Assembly: GCA_013368315.1 (NCBI GenBank)
Contig: JAACJM010000131.1
Location: 62,001 to 126,000 of the forward strand
DNA: 64,000 nt
From: Tetrapyrgos nigripes
Taxonomy: Eukaryota; Basidiomycota; Agaricomycetes; Agaricales; Campanellaceae
Direction of reading: 5' to 3'
Shown here: piece by piece, positions 11,070-23,446 of the stretch
How the letters are laid out: the number at the start of each line of letters is the position of its first letter
Numbering within the stretch: position 1 is the stretch's first letter
Notes under the pieces: generated by a model
Told to the model about the DNA's origin: nothing
Seen by the model: only the letters and a program-made list of their open reading frames with translations
Database searches by the model: none
Translations under genes and position numbers: made by a program

Positions 11070-12248
11070 ATGCCAATTTTAGTCTTTGGGAAAACCCTTG
11101 TATTGGACAATATAGAAACCCGTCACGGAACCCTGGATTGTTTGTCCGGGGGTTACATGGACCGGATCATCCGTAAGGCTAGGCCTGAGCTCTGCTGGCC
11201 CAGCGTCAGGCGAGTCCTTGATCATTGTCAATCAGCGCCGAGGACAACACAGATTGTGCTTAAAGGCCTAATACATGAATTGCGAGGCTGGGACAGGAAC
11301 GAAATTGACTTACACCAAGTGACGGCGTACATCGGGATAGTGTCTTACGCATTATACAAAGGTCCGACTTCGCGATGGACTTTTACGAGCATATCCTGCG
11401 CAATGACGCCAAACGCTGGACCCGCTATGTCCTTTCCTCCTTCTGCAAAAATCCCAGCACCAGTCGTTCATCATGTAGAAAACTAACTCCCTTGATTGTG
11501 TGGCTGCATGCTTGTGGGCCCTTGATAGTGGTACCGGAAAGCACAGGCATGCAATGCTCGAAGCGCGCTCGACTACGGTTTCATCAACTTGATGTTTCGA
11601 ATACTTCTTTGTTACCATAATCACGACTCTAGGCTTCTATACTAGCCTGTGTGGTGTATGCGGATTTTCGATCTGGAGACCTGGGATTACTCCAGAGGGT
11701 GACGATACTCCGAAAGCAAGCTGTGTGGACTGGTATTATACCGCCCTCGTGGGTGCCAAAAGGCGCATTGGAAAACAGGCCATCAACAGTTTTGTGCTGG
11801 CGTATGCGAATCCTACTCCTCTGTTTGAGCCAGTGGGTAAGTAGTCAGCTTGTTCTCCAGATCTTCACAATCATGATGATGGCATTTTGGTCCTCTGACT
11901 TTAGCGAAGACAACGCCGCCCATCTTGTTTCTTCCTCCAAGAGACTGATCACTGTATATCTTTGAACATATCCGGCTCCTCGCCATCGGTCCGTATAAAG
12001 ACGACCTTCTGGCGTCTCTCAAAGATTACCTGCTTGAATTATCATCCAAGAATCGACGCAAAATCCTCCTAGCCACGCTATATTTTAGAACTGATGCGTC
12101 CGAGTCACATTCAGGCTTCCTTAAGCTTGTTCATGTCGATACGATCGAGAAAAATGTTACTACCTATTCAAGCTTGGATGATCAACAATGTTTGGAGGGG
12201 AGCAAGCAAGAGGTGCTGAAGCTGGAAAGCATCTGGTGGTTGGGATAA
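11070..12248 (+). pseudogene. Decayed protein-coding gene, family not recognised
   Basis: Several coding-like stretches lie on + in changing frames. 11070-11380 (helical, e.g. DRIIRKARPELCWPSVRRVL) is followed by another frame from 11375 (DFYEHILRNDAKRWTRYV). The stretch from about 11950 to TAA 12246-12248 lacks any start codon but reads well (FEHIRLLAIGPYKDDLLASL then KNRRKILLATLYF). A stop codon directly precedes this last segment and no splice acceptor avoids it. I read this as a gene broken by frameshifts and a stop. Alternatives are an unusual exon arrangement or assembly error. No function can be assigned. 12249-12808 holds nothing I can support. Confidence 0.35.
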
Positions 12249-12808
12249 TGGCACCCGGTCTTAACTTATTGTCTTTACTTACTCGAATTGAGTCCATGGC
12301 CAATTATCGAACGTTTCGACGGTTGAGTGATCAGTATTCTCCTGTGTTTGTTAGCCACACTGAAACGTACTGCAACGAAGCAGAATGACATCCTGGCAAT
12401 GCCTTGCCTTGTGTATTTCAGGTGGATGATTAGATAGTTCTATCGGATTCCCTCGCTGGATGCGGTAGTATAACGCGAACTGTTAGTTTATCAATATGTA
12501 TGATTTACGACGCGAATAGGGGCAACCGTTCCAGTGGCGTCACGATCTAGTTGGAGAGATGTTGGGATTAGGTCTTTATGGCTGCCAGTTGTTACGGGCT
12601 CAGGTATCGTTTCGACGGTCGAGTGGCATTCTCTTGTCTTTGAGAACATTTTGCAACTCCGAGTGAAGTCCTCGCAATGTGTCTTCACACGCACGCTAAC
12701 AGGTTAAAATAATTCTTTCTGTTAAATTACCAGTCACGACTACGACTTCCAGTTCTTGTCCATGTATATGTTCAACCCGAAGAGTCTCCGGAAGAACCAT
12801 CTCCTTCT

Positions 12809-14035
12809 TTACATACTCGTAGTGAACCCCGCATCAACCGTCATAATAGTGCCAGTAGCGTACGAAGCCGCATCCGAAACCAACCATAGTGCAGCTTGGG
12901 CAATCTCCTCTGGCTTTCCGAACCGTTTCAACAGACTAATCCTAGGCGCAAATTCTTGTTCCGTCAGGCCAAGTTGTTCCATATTGCCTTGTAGGAAAGG
13001 CGTGTCAATGGCACCGGGGCAGATTGCGTTGACTCTGAGTTGAAGGTATTGAATGTTAAACTGGAAACATCAGGAATCTGAGCCAAAATGTCTAACAAAC
13101 CTGATACCGTATTTTGCTAAATCCATTGCTCCAGATTTTGTGAGTCCTATGACAGCACTGGAAGAAAGTAGATAAATTAGCTTGCATTGAGGCCGAGTGA
13201 TATGGAAGATTGCTCAGGGTGCTTACTGTTTTGCGGAAGTATACGCAGGACTTCCTGGCTGAGGTCGGATGCCACTAACAGACGCCCTGAACGCACATGA
13301 CGAGTCAGCTCGCAATTTCATACGTCGAAGAAGAACGCAGCGTGCTCACATATTCACGATCGCACCTCCCTGTACACGCAGTTCAAGTATCGGTTTGAAT
13401 TAATCGCAGAAAAACCAAGCTTGAAGACAGTTAGAAGAGGATCAACTCACATTTCCTTGCTTCATCATCTGCTTTGAAGCCCATTTCATTCCATAAGCAA
13501 CTCCTTTATAATTTACAGAAATAAGGCGGTCAAAGTAATCTTCATCCAATTCGTTTACGGGCACGACATCCGGTGCAAAGGCTGCGTTATTCACTGCGAT
13601 GTCGAGTTTGCCATATTCTTGGACGGCTGCGTCTACCTACAGTGAAAAATGATGTTGAGAAATCTAGAACTATCGGATCCTGTCGCCCCTTTGCTAAAGT
13701 ATTCACCAGAGCTTTGATCTGTTCGGTTTTCGTGACGTCGCAGGCTGCAGTAATAGTATCATGTCAAGTCAGTTTTTTCAATGAGCAGTGTCCAAGCGGC
13801 AATCCAAGTCCTGACCAATGAAAATAGCCTTCCCTCCGTCTTCCTTTATCTCTTCAGCGACTTTCTTCCCTTGTTCCTCCTTCACATCCGAAACAACGAC
13901 ATTCGCACCTGCTTTAGCGAACAACTTTGCCATAGCCTCGCCCATTCCTTGGGCGGCTCCCGTGATAATGGCAGTACGTCCTTGCAACTGGGAGCCTAGA
14001 GATGGGTTCAAACTGGAACTTGGAGCGCTGGACAT
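12809..14035 (-). CDS. Short-chain dehydrogenase/reductase (SDR)
   Basis: NAD(P)-dependent oxidoreductase of the classical SDR family; substrate unknown. The start ATG at 14035 precedes the cofactor motif TGAAQGMG (the TGxxxGxG pattern). After an intron, the exons read ACDVT, then VNNAA (NNAG-type motif), NYKGV, the catalytic Ser in MASVSG, YTSAK (catalytic Tyr and Lys, YxxxK), then CPGAIDTPF and the C-terminal GTIMTVDAGFTTSM before TAA 12809-12811. At least six short introns are needed; the first joins AIFI to ACDVT. Length (about 260 aa) matches the family. An Asp at the end of beta-2 (VVSDVKEE) suggests NAD(H) preference; this is inferred. The gene is transcribed divergently from the TFIIIC gene at 14759. 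Confidence 0.9.
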
Positions 14036-14758
14036 GTCCGGTGGATTGTGGGTTTGATGATGGTGATGATAGGAGATGAGTGCGAAGCCTTGATAGAAGA
14101 GTTCTTGTCGTCACACCTTAAGATCTAGTCGTCTTATATCATGGTCAAGAAATCACCTGGTACTATATGATATATATCGCAGTGATGGACGTACTTACCC
14201 ATGACAAAATTTCGGGTGTAAATAGACCCAGAGTTCGAATTCGAACGCTGTGAATTTTGAAAGCAGCAATCAGCAACTGGTTCCACGGATAACCCCTTCG
14301 CTCGCCCTTTTGGACGAAATTTAGCCAATTTTAGGTAGCTGTTCGGTGTATACCAAGTGTATACTATCTATCATGGGATCGCCGCCAGCCTGGTTGAGAT
14401 TTGGGAAAGCCTCAAACTCACACCCAGCACCAGCCAATATCATTCCGTGGCTAAAAGTTAATTCGAAAAGGTCGAGCTTTCCAGTGACGAGGAAACTCGT
14501 TTGCAAACGAAAGGTTTTCTGTGCTTCAGAAATTTATCGGAAGCTAACCATCGGATCGCTTGCCGAGGCTTCGGAAATGCAAAGTTTTCGGAGGAGTTTC
14601 CGAGCACCAGTTCCACGGAAGTCTCTGTAATGCGTATGTTTGAACTTTGAGGGTCATTCGCTGCAGGAACATATGTACACGGAGAAGAAAGAGGAAGAAA
14701 GTGGTGGTCATAAAAATAATTATAATTCTCGACGCGGCCCGCGACTGTTCCGACTCGC

Positions 14759-15945
14759 ATGGCTCAGCCAGAACCTCAACCTGTTCCATCCACCTCAGGT
14801 TTACCCTCTGTATCTCCTCAGCTTTCCTCCATAGATCCTTCTTTGACAAGCCAAACTGGATCACAGTTACCATCCTTACCTGCGAGCGATGTGCCTTTTG
14901 ATCAAATTCCGGCCGAGGTAGTAGTCAATGAAATACCGACGACTCAAGAACCTTTTGTCGTTCAGCCTCAACCTCAGCCTGCACCTCCTCAGGCCAATGG
15001 GCAGAATGGTCATCCTTTCGATCCCTCTGGTCTACCTACTACTGGATTTGCTGCGTCGAATATGACCAGTCCTGTTACTCCAACTGTTAGTGGATGGAAT
15101 CACACTGTCTCGACCGACGATAGAACGAAAACGACACTTGTTCCAGGGTACAAGCATGTAGAAGAGTTTGGCCCGAATGAGGAGTATGAGGATGAGGAGG
15201 AAGTAATATACATGACGTTTGATTTGGGGAATATTGAACCTACGTTGATTCCGAGTTCGAAAGAGTATAGAGTCATTGTGAGTTTTAGTTTTTTTGTCCT
15301 TTTTTTCGTTTTGGGACGCGTCTCGGTTTACTTTTGGCAGTCCTTATGAGTGGTTTTTGTTGACTATGGTTCTGGGACAGGGACTGGACACACCGAACCC
15401 GTTTTTACAGCTGTCGGGGACGATACTGAAAGGCAGACACGAATCCTTGTTAGGGACTGAGCTGTTGTTTACTGAAGTCAAAGGTGGGTACAAGTATCTT
15501 CTCTCGTCTCTCGTTAACTAAATTTGTCTCGATAGATGATGAAGACCCCAGTAAACGGCATCTCTCCTTTGTGTCTACCAACGAACAACGCGTCCATTTC
15601 AAAGAAGTCACACTTGTTCCTAAACGTCCAGGCGCGTCATCTCTTACGAGTGGTCATAATAATAACGGGGCTGCGAGTACGGCAAAAGGCAAAGGTAAAG
15701 CGAAAGAAGGAAGTGTAGAAGGTTCTACTACTGGCGAAGCTTCAGATATTGGAATGCTTAATCGGATGACCGGGAAAGATCAGCCTGCGAAACGCACTCG
15801 ACGAGCGAGTACGAAGGGAAAGGAGAAGGAGAAGGCTACCCCGAGAAGGTCTTCACGCAAAAGTAAAGGCAAGCAAAAGCAAGTAGAGGCTGAAGACGAA
15901 GATGGAGAAGAACATTATGACGCTATGGACGTTGACCAAGAATGA
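14759..15945 (+). CDS. TFIIIC subunit with triple-barrel domain (tau55/Sfc7/GTF3C6-like)
   Basis: Predicted subunit of RNA polymerase III initiation factor TFIIIC, which binds the A and B boxes of tRNA genes. Three exons (14759-15277, 15381-15483, 15536-15945) give 343 aa. The N-terminal ~130 residues are Pro/Gln/Ser-rich and probably disordered. The TFIIIC triple-barrel domain begins around YMTFDLGNIEP, continues across the first intron (LDTPNPFLQLSGTILKGRHE) and LLGTELLFTEVK, and ends near VHFKEVTLVPK. The conserved phrases are those I associate with the TFIIIC_sub6 family. The C-terminus is Lys/Arg-rich (KRTRRASTKGKEKEK) and then acidic (EDEDGEE), probably nuclear-targeting and linker sequence. 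Starts at the first ATG. Confidence 0.8.
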
Positions 15946-16238
15946 GGATCCTTTTCTCATACTAATAGACGTCATACTATAAATCCAGTGTACTTACACA
16001 GTGTAGCTTACTGCCATTCTTACTGTCTAGAACCTACGCTACTATTTGCCCCTAATAACAGACCGAGTTGCATTTGTTTGGACGGTTTTCGTTAGCCACG
16101 TGTTATCCGTTGTCTTTCGAGTCTGCGTCGACGATCCTATCCTGCTGTCTGCTACGACTGTGAGTGGTACTTATCTCGTCTATTTCATGCATCACTCATC
16201 TCTTCTTCGCAGAATATCTAAACTTAATCGGCCACGCC

Positions 16239-19200
16239 ATGCCCTCGTTTTTGTCCAAGGTCTTTGGACGTAAGAAGACGGACGACAAGGATTCCTCGGG
16301 GCATGGGTCGGATCCGTCGCTTCTTGAAGGCAAATTCGAGGCTGTGTCTCCAAATGTCTCGCCAACCGCAGAGAAATTTATAGACGGGTCAACTAGCAAG
16401 GACAAGGGCGACAAACAGAAGGAACAGAAGCCGAAGGAGAAAGGAAAAGACAGCCCTTTTTCCCTACTCAAGTCAAAATCTGGCACTTCATCTCCCGATG
16501 TCACGACTCCAAAATCCGAGCCATATTCGCACCTTACTCTCAACCTACCCGGTCTCAAGGACGACGACAATGCACGAGCTCTTGGTGTCGTCTTTGAAGC
16601 AGATCCTTCGCAGTTGATTCTGAGCGATGCTGTCATCGGTTCTCGCCGGTTGACGTCTCTGGAGACACTCGTGCTGGTTCGCGCCTGCTCTCAGGCTATA
16701 ATGGCTCGAGGTACGCGCTTCTTTGCAATACTACGCGAAATGTCTCTTACACGCTTTTTTTCTAGGTCTGGAAACCCTTGGTATCATGCACCCTCATTGG
16801 CATTCCTCTTCTCCCGATGTCCAGCGCAAGCTCATATCGTTATTCATTCATTCATTGGCTCCTAAAAGTCCTATAACCACGCTCTCTCCGACTCTTTCTG
16901 CCCCAACCTCAGCCTTCGAGTCTGAAATAAACTCTACTCGTTCTCCACACGATGTCGCTGCCGTTCTTCGTTGGGGTCTTCGTCATATGCAACTAGACGG
17001 TTCCTCTTTCGGTAAAGACGACGATTGGTACAAGTCCTTTTTCGAAGCCGAAAAATCCGCACAGTACCCACCTACGGCCTTTTCCGAACAACTGGCTCCT
17101 AAAATCCCTGCTACACATTTCGCACTCCTTACAGCTACACTGGACCTGTTCTCCTCGCTAGCTGCTCATGCTGAAGCGAACAGTGTATCTGGCAGCAAAC
17201 TCTCCAAGTTGTTGGGTTTATGGCTCTTAACGGCTGATCGTGCTCAGCCTGACGATGATTGGCATTCGTTCTATTCAAGATGGGATAAGATGGGGAGGAT
17301 GTTGGAACATATGTTCTTGTCGCATATCAGGTGTGTTTATTATGTTTTTGGATGCTGGAATGACGGATTGATTGATTGTCGTTAGGAATGAAGCTGCTAA
17401 CCACCGAATGCCCAAACGTCTTACGGAACTCGTGCAGCATTATCCTTATGTGAAAGGTTCCTCTCCTTCACCCGATCACGACCTAATACTCCCTCGGCCT
17501 CGCTTCTCCACGCCAAGATTTGATGCGCTTTTCGTCCGTGTTGACTCGGAACTGCCGTCTGGGCTCTCGGACGATAAATCGTTTTCGCCAAATTTGTTGA
17601 AGCTCATCACCAACGCTCTGAAAGCCGACACTGCAGGAACCGGTGCCCCATATGAACTTTGGCAGAAGGTGAAGCAGGCTCTATCTGAAGACGAGGCGGC
17701 GAATGAACAAGGAGTTCTGACTTCATCTGCGTCTACGAGGGCTACAGAGAATTTGAGCCGAATCCTTGCGGATGAGACTATCCGTTTATTGTCTTTCCGT
17801 AATGCCAGACAACAGCAGACTGCTACCCAAGAATTCAAGTTGGATGCGGCAGCGTTACCAGCTGGAAGGGCAAACGGACACACGAAGTCTGTATCGGTGG
17901 ATCATGCGACTACGACGAATGGAAGTGCATTTTCTAGAGAGAAACAAGCCACATCCGTTTCTGAAGGAGCTGGACTTACCAACACGGCGTCTTCTTCCCC
18001 TCCTTCGTCCCCTACGCAAATGCCAAATGCGCTTGGGATTGACTGGACACAGTTCTCCAGATCCGGTTTCTTAGAATCTTCAGTTGGAGTGCAATTAGCT
18101 GCGACGTTGATGGATAGGGATTTGGAGGTAACCACTCCGAAGGAAAAGGAAAAGAGGAGTAGGAGTCTTGGAAGGAGGTCGAGAGCGACTAGTCCTGCTT
18201 CGAAGCGAAGAGCGACGAAGACGGACGAGCTGCCTCCTTTGACTATTCCTGCTGGTGGCGGTGGTGGTAGTGGTGAGAAGGAAGGAAAACTCTCTGATTC
18301 GGAAGCATTCATCAACGCTCAACTCCCGACGAAAGTCACACAAGTATCGCTCGTCCAACTGGACGAAGGGTTTATCGATTTCTGGAGCGATGCACTCGTG
18401 GACCCTATCTCATCGGATTGGCCGAGATTTATCATCTGTCGGTTCAAAAATTCGATTTTGCCTGGGTTGGATTTGGAAGGAGAGGGAGAAGGGAAGAAGA
18501 AGAAGGTGGAATGGATGGTTATTGAGCAGGTCTATTCCAAGCCTGTTTTGACATCGGTGTCTCAGCCTATAACCGGTGGAACGAGTGATTCGACTCATGA
18601 GACAACTGGTGTGAGTCCTGAGAAGGAGAGGAGGGGTCGACCGTCTTCGCCTAGACCGTCCTTCTCGTCTGCTCGGCAGAGATTTAGCTTCCTCTCAGCT
18701 ACGTTTGGGAGTAAGTCGAAAACTGAGAAGGAGAAGGACAAGGATAATGAGACGAAGAAGAAGGGTGATAAAGGCGTGAAGATTGGCGAGATGGGAGAGA
18801 TTTTGAAGGAGGAAGATGAGGGAGAGAAAGAAAAGGACGTAAAGAAGGAGAAGGAGAAGAAGAGGTCGAGTTGGGCTCTGAGGAAGAGTGCTGATAAGGA
18901 ACCCAAAGAGAAGAATGAGAAAGGAAAGGGAGAGGAAGATAAGAAGGAACATGAGAGCAAGGTTCCAGTTGCAGGTATAGCTGCTGTAGCTACTGGTGCC
19001 GTGGCTGCCGCTGCCGGTGCTACCGTGGTTGCTGCGACCCAGGCCGAAGAGAAGAAGGAAGAGAAAGAAGGCGAAGGCGAAGACGAGAAGCAAGTTGAGG
19101 AGAAGCCGGCTGAACACGCTGTCGTTGCTGCACCTGAAGTCAAGGAAGAGCAACCAGCTCGTGCTGCTGTCCCCGAAATTTCTGCATCCAGTTCTGCTCC

Positions 19201-20755
19201 AGAACCAGAGCCAGTCCTGGAGCCAGTGGTCGAAGAACCAGTGCCCGTACCTGTATCTGTTCCCGAGCCAACACCAACAGAAGAGGTCAAGGAGTCACAC
19301 CCAGCTGTCACTGCTGCACCTGAGCTTCCCGAACCAACGCCTGTTCCCGTTGTCGAGGAGAAACCTCTTGAGGAAGAACAGGTTGAGGAAGAGCCTGCTG
19401 CTGCTGCTGCTGCTGTTGAACCCGAAGCGACGCCTGCTCCAGTTGAAGCCACTCCTGTAGTTGAAGAAGAGAAACCTGTCCAGGAGGAAAAGGCTGTGGA
19501 AGAGCCTGTTCCTGTGGCTGAGCCCGAACCAGTCGAGGCTGTCGAAGAAGAGCCCGTTGCTACTGCTGATCTCGAGCCTACGCCTGCTCCTGTAGTCGAG
19601 GAGGAGCCCGTTGCTGCCATCGAGTCCGAGGTGACGCCTGTTCCAGAAACAGAATCCGTCCCTGCTGAAGCTGCACCAGTTGTCAAGGAGGAAAAGGTAG
19701 CAGAGGAGTCCATTGCTACTATCGCTGAGGAGGTTGGACCAAGCGAACCGGCGCATGCTAAACCAGAACCTACTGCTGAAGCTACCTCGGAATTAGCTGC
19801 AGTGGAAGGTCCCGCAGTCTCTGCCCCTGTCGAGGAAGCCAAGGCTGAAGCATCCGTACCTCCTGTGTCCGAACCAGAACCTACTCCAGCTCCTTCTGTC
19901 GAGGAAGTCAAGACAGAGAACCCTTCTACTGACATCGTCGAAGAGTCAATTCCAGAACCTGTCGCTGAACCCGAGGAAGCTGAGCCCGTCGAACCTATAG
20001 TCGAAGACACTCCCATAATCGTCAATGACATCGTCATCCCACCTGATACCACTTCCTCTGCTCCCATCACTGAATCTTCCAAACCCGAAGCAATTGCTCA
20101 GCCTCCTTCAGAGCCTGTAGCATCTTTTGCTGAAACGACAGTCGTTGCACCTCCTATAAAGGAGAAAGTAGATGAAGACGCTGTTCAGATTCCATCGGTG
20201 CACATAGAGCCATTACGTGAACCTTCACCAGGACCTGCAGAAGACGCTCAAGTTTCTCTTCCGGCCGTCCCTGTCGTCGACGCTGAGGTTCCCATCCCTG
20301 AACCTTCAGCCGATGTTCCAGCTGTAGATCTCGTCGGTGAAGCTGCTGCACCTCCTACAACAGCCGAACTTAAAACCGAGGTCGTTGACTCTGGACTTCC
20401 TCCTGCTCCTGAAAGCGTCGTGTTATCTGGAGAAACTCCGGGACCCCAAGTCGCCTTGAGTTCGAGTGAGCCTGCCGCTGCAGCTCTTGCTGAGACAGAC
20501 GCAGACGCAGAGAAAGCGAAGGGGGATGAACATGAGCCTGATATGCCACCTGGATTGGGTGATACTGCAGGTAAGTTGGCCACTGACGTGGCTGAGGCAA
20601 AGGAGACGGCAAATTCTGAAGCCAAGGAAGCTCCAGCGGAAGAGCCACAAGGTCATGAAGAAACTGAGCCTACACGTAAGTCATACTAATATTATACTAT
20701 TGAAATTTGGAGTGGTCATTGACATGATCATTGTTCCTTTCTAGCGGCGTCGTAG
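16239..20755 (+). CDS. Msb1/Mug8-domain protein with long Glu/Pro/Ala-rich tail
   Basis: Predicted cell-polarity or morphogenesis protein. Exons 16239-16710, 16766-17330, 17386-20675 and an 11-nt last exon 20745-20755 give 1445 aa. ATG 16239 gives MPSFLSKVFGRKK. The Msb1/Mug8 domain (RhoGAP-like fold, fungal polarity proteins) covers roughly residues 90-490, with GVVFEADPSQLILSDAV, LETLGIMHPHWHSS, VLRWGLRHMQLDG and MFLSHIRNEAANHRMPKRL. From about residue 600 the protein is low complexity: a Lys/Glu-rich block, an Ala/Val stretch (AGIAAVATGAVAAAAGATVV) that could resemble a membrane segment, then about 450 residues of Glu/Pro/Val/Ala repeats. A reverse-strand frame of 495 codons over the tail is a composition shadow. 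Scaffold function at growth sites is inferred from family members. Confidence 0.8.
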
Positions 20756-21321
20756 GTGACTGATTCTGTCTACTTCATCCACGAGATGACCACCGTTCAT
20801 TGCCTTTTCTATCTATGCTATGCCTTGCCATCAATATCCCTACGTTCTTTGTTCGAGCTGATTGATTATTTTCGGGATTCTGTTTCCGTTTGGACTGTGC
20901 TTGTCTGCAAATCTGACTTTATACGCGTATACCCTATACCTCTTCAACTTTCTGCCTTTCATTGACCGCTTAGGATGCTACAATACACATTTACGCTTTC
21001 AATTTGTAACCTTACTTTGCATATATATACATCTTCTGGATTTCGTTCCTCTCTAGTTCTCTACAAACGTGCACTAGTAACACATTCTCTCATGTTTTCT
21101 TAGTTTCTGTGTTTGGTTTCGTGCTCGAATATAATGCTGGGCTGTTCTGTATATATTGTGCCTTCAGAAATCAGGTTAGGAATAGGTGCCTGAACTGACG
21201 AGGTCATCGAAGCGGGCCGCGTCTCCGACTCACAAACACCCACCGACGTGTCGACCACAGTGCTTGTGAATGGACTATTTGAAGCCGTTCTCTTCCTTGT
21301 ACTCTCACTAGAACTCTAGAT
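20756..21321. other. Intergenic, no supported gene
   Basis: 3' flank of the Msb1/Mug8 gene and 5' flank of the transporter. T- and C-rich; no coding evidence. Confidence 0.6.
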
Positions 21322-22862
21322 ATGCCTCTGGAAAGGACAAAGTCTTCCCCTTCGTCACCCTCAAGCAAGAGTGTAAACGGAAATGCAAGTGCAAGCGATT
21401 CTGGGCTTCAAGATGTACCCATTTCAACAGCAGCTTCAGCTTTGCTAGATTTTTCTTCGGTTAGTTTTCTTCCCATTTATGTGTCACTAACGATACTAGC
21501 TGTCTCTAGATTATATCTATGGTTCTAGGTGGCTGCTGCGCGTAAGTTTGGAAAGGATTGTTGAATATCCGAGTTTGTTGAGCTGAGCCTTGGATTGTAC
21601 AGAAACGTATGGGCCTATGAGCAGCTACTCGTCATGAACCCTCGGATAGGTGCGTCGTATCTTGCTACAGGAACTGTAGCTCATATCATTCCTAGGCTCT
21701 GCTCTCACGTTCTCGCAAATGCTTTTCATCACCCTCCAGTCGCTCCCTAGTTTCCTTGTAATACCACCAAAAGCTATGCTCCCTAGACTTAGAACACGCC
21801 AAGTACCGTTATACCAGTGGGCCCTGCAAGTCATCGTCCTGTCCACAGGGTCTCTACTCAATAATTGGGCATTCGCTTTTAACGTCCCTCTTACAGTTAT
21901 GATTGTCTTTCGATCAGCTGGTAAAGCTTCTTGGATCGTCGAAGAAGATAGATGAACTGATTGGTAATCTTCTCTAGGACTGGCCGTGTCGATGCTTTTT
22001 GGGTACATTATCCTCAAGCGGCGGTATTCTATAAGACAGGTGGTGAGCACACGCATGTCTTCCTCAGAGCTGATTTATACTAATTTGTATGTGCGGCAGT
22101 TTTCTGTCATGATGGTCTCAGCTGGCGTCGTCATTGCAACGCTTTCCAAATCCCCATCATCAACTAAAGCCTCGCCCAAGGAAACATCTGACGATATGCA
22201 AAAATACACAATTGGTATAATAATGCTAGTCCTATCTCTGGTTCTTTCCGGTATACTTGGGATCTTGCAAGAACAAACATACAAGAAATATGGACCGTGT
22301 TGGAAGGAAGGAGTTTTTTATACTGTATGCTTCTAAATACTTGTTCGTTCAATGGATGTTTGCTAATTCATCATCAACCTTGACAGCACTTCCTCTCGTT
22401 ACCGGTCTTCCTTTTCCTCATCAAAGACGTCAAGCAAGGCTTGAATAGCCTTTCATCAACTAACACTTCGTCTTCCACTACAGCTGCCTGGCTGATCCTT
22501 GGTGGAAATCTCGTATCGCAGCTTATTTGCGTGTCAGGAGTAAATCGGCTAACTTCTGTGCGTTTCCATCCTTTTCGTGACATATCTATAGACGCGGTGC
22601 TCACTTCGACTCTTTGTTATGTCTCTGTTCTTTTCCACGTCGTTAACAGCGCGTATCATCCGTTACGACCAACCTCGTTCTCACAACCCGGAAAGCTATC
22701 AGTCTATGTTTCAGCGTGTGGTGGTTTGGCAGTGGTTGGAATATGAGGTTGGCCGGCGGGGCTGCTATGGTATTTTTGGGGAGTCTGTTGTTTACGTTAG
22801 ACCATGGGTCAAAGGACAAAGACAAGGCAAAGGAACAGGTGGCGAAGAAAAAGGAAGAGTGA
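21322..22862 (+). CDS. UAA-family nucleotide-sugar transporter (SLC35B4/YEA4-like)
   Basis: Predicted Golgi/ER antiporter importing UDP-GlcNAc or a related UDP-sugar for glycan and chitin synthesis. ATG 21322 starts a polar N-terminus. The hydrophobic body is assembled from about eight exons: MVLGGCCANVWAYEQLL, PRIGSALTFSQMLFITLQSL, LLNNWAFAFNVPLTVMIVFR, LAVSMLFGYIILKRRYS, VMMVSAGVVIATLSK, GIIMLVLSLVLSGILGILQE, FLSLPVFLFLI, and after a 92-nt intron (22558-22649) SVTTNLVLTTRKAISLC and FSVWWFG. The NNxAF and TTRK..S segments are hallmarks of the family. The C-terminus ends KEQVAKKKEE with TGA 22860-22862; such Lys-rich tails can act as ER-retrieval signals. Substrate choice cannot be read from sequence alone. 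Confidence 0.85.
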
Positions 22863-23446
22863 GAAAAATAAGGATAAGGATCAAGAAAGTACCCCGAGCT
22901 TTGGGGAAGTGAAAATTGCATATATTGTCTCAAATTTATTGAGGTTTATTCTGGTTTATAGGCTGGTATACACGGGCGTAGCCTTAGAAGAAGTGATGCT
23001 TCCTGATAGTAGATATGATTGTCACTGGAGGGACATGTACTCTTGAACAGTATACTAAGTATTACTACACCATGAAAACATAAAGAGAAGTGTAAATGCT
23101 CTCCATCGACACTGACCAAACTTGGACTAAACATCTCAGAAAGTACCTCCATCGTCGATTGACACTAATTGTCCCGCTGGCCATAAGTGCACCAGAGAGA
23201 GGTCCTCACAGTCGTCAAGCGGTCTGTACCTGCGACTGAGCAGTGATTTGGAGTGGGATGAAACGTTTGATAGAGAGGTCACCTTTTGGGGTAGGACCAT
23301 AGTCTCCTCTAGGCAGACTCTCGGCTCGGTAGCCTCGCTTAGGTAGGACTACGAAACCCCGGAAGTACCTATTGTAACATGCTTTGCGACAAGGGCAAAG
23401 ACAAGGACGAAATGGAAGAAAAGGAGACTGTTTTCAGACAGATTGA
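22863..23446. other. Intergenic, no supported gene
   Basis: No supported gene. Positions about 23296-23345 share a ~45-bp stretch (CTAGGCAGACTCT and following) with 49895-49945, suggesting fragments of a dispersed repeat. Confidence 0.5.

Noticed and set aside
18595..20082. 495-codon open frame on the - strand
   Set aside because: It lies opposite the Glu/Pro/Ala tail of the Msb1/Mug8 gene. Repetitive GAR/GCN codons remove stops from the other strand; the Ser/Thr/Gly-rich translation is a composition shadow.
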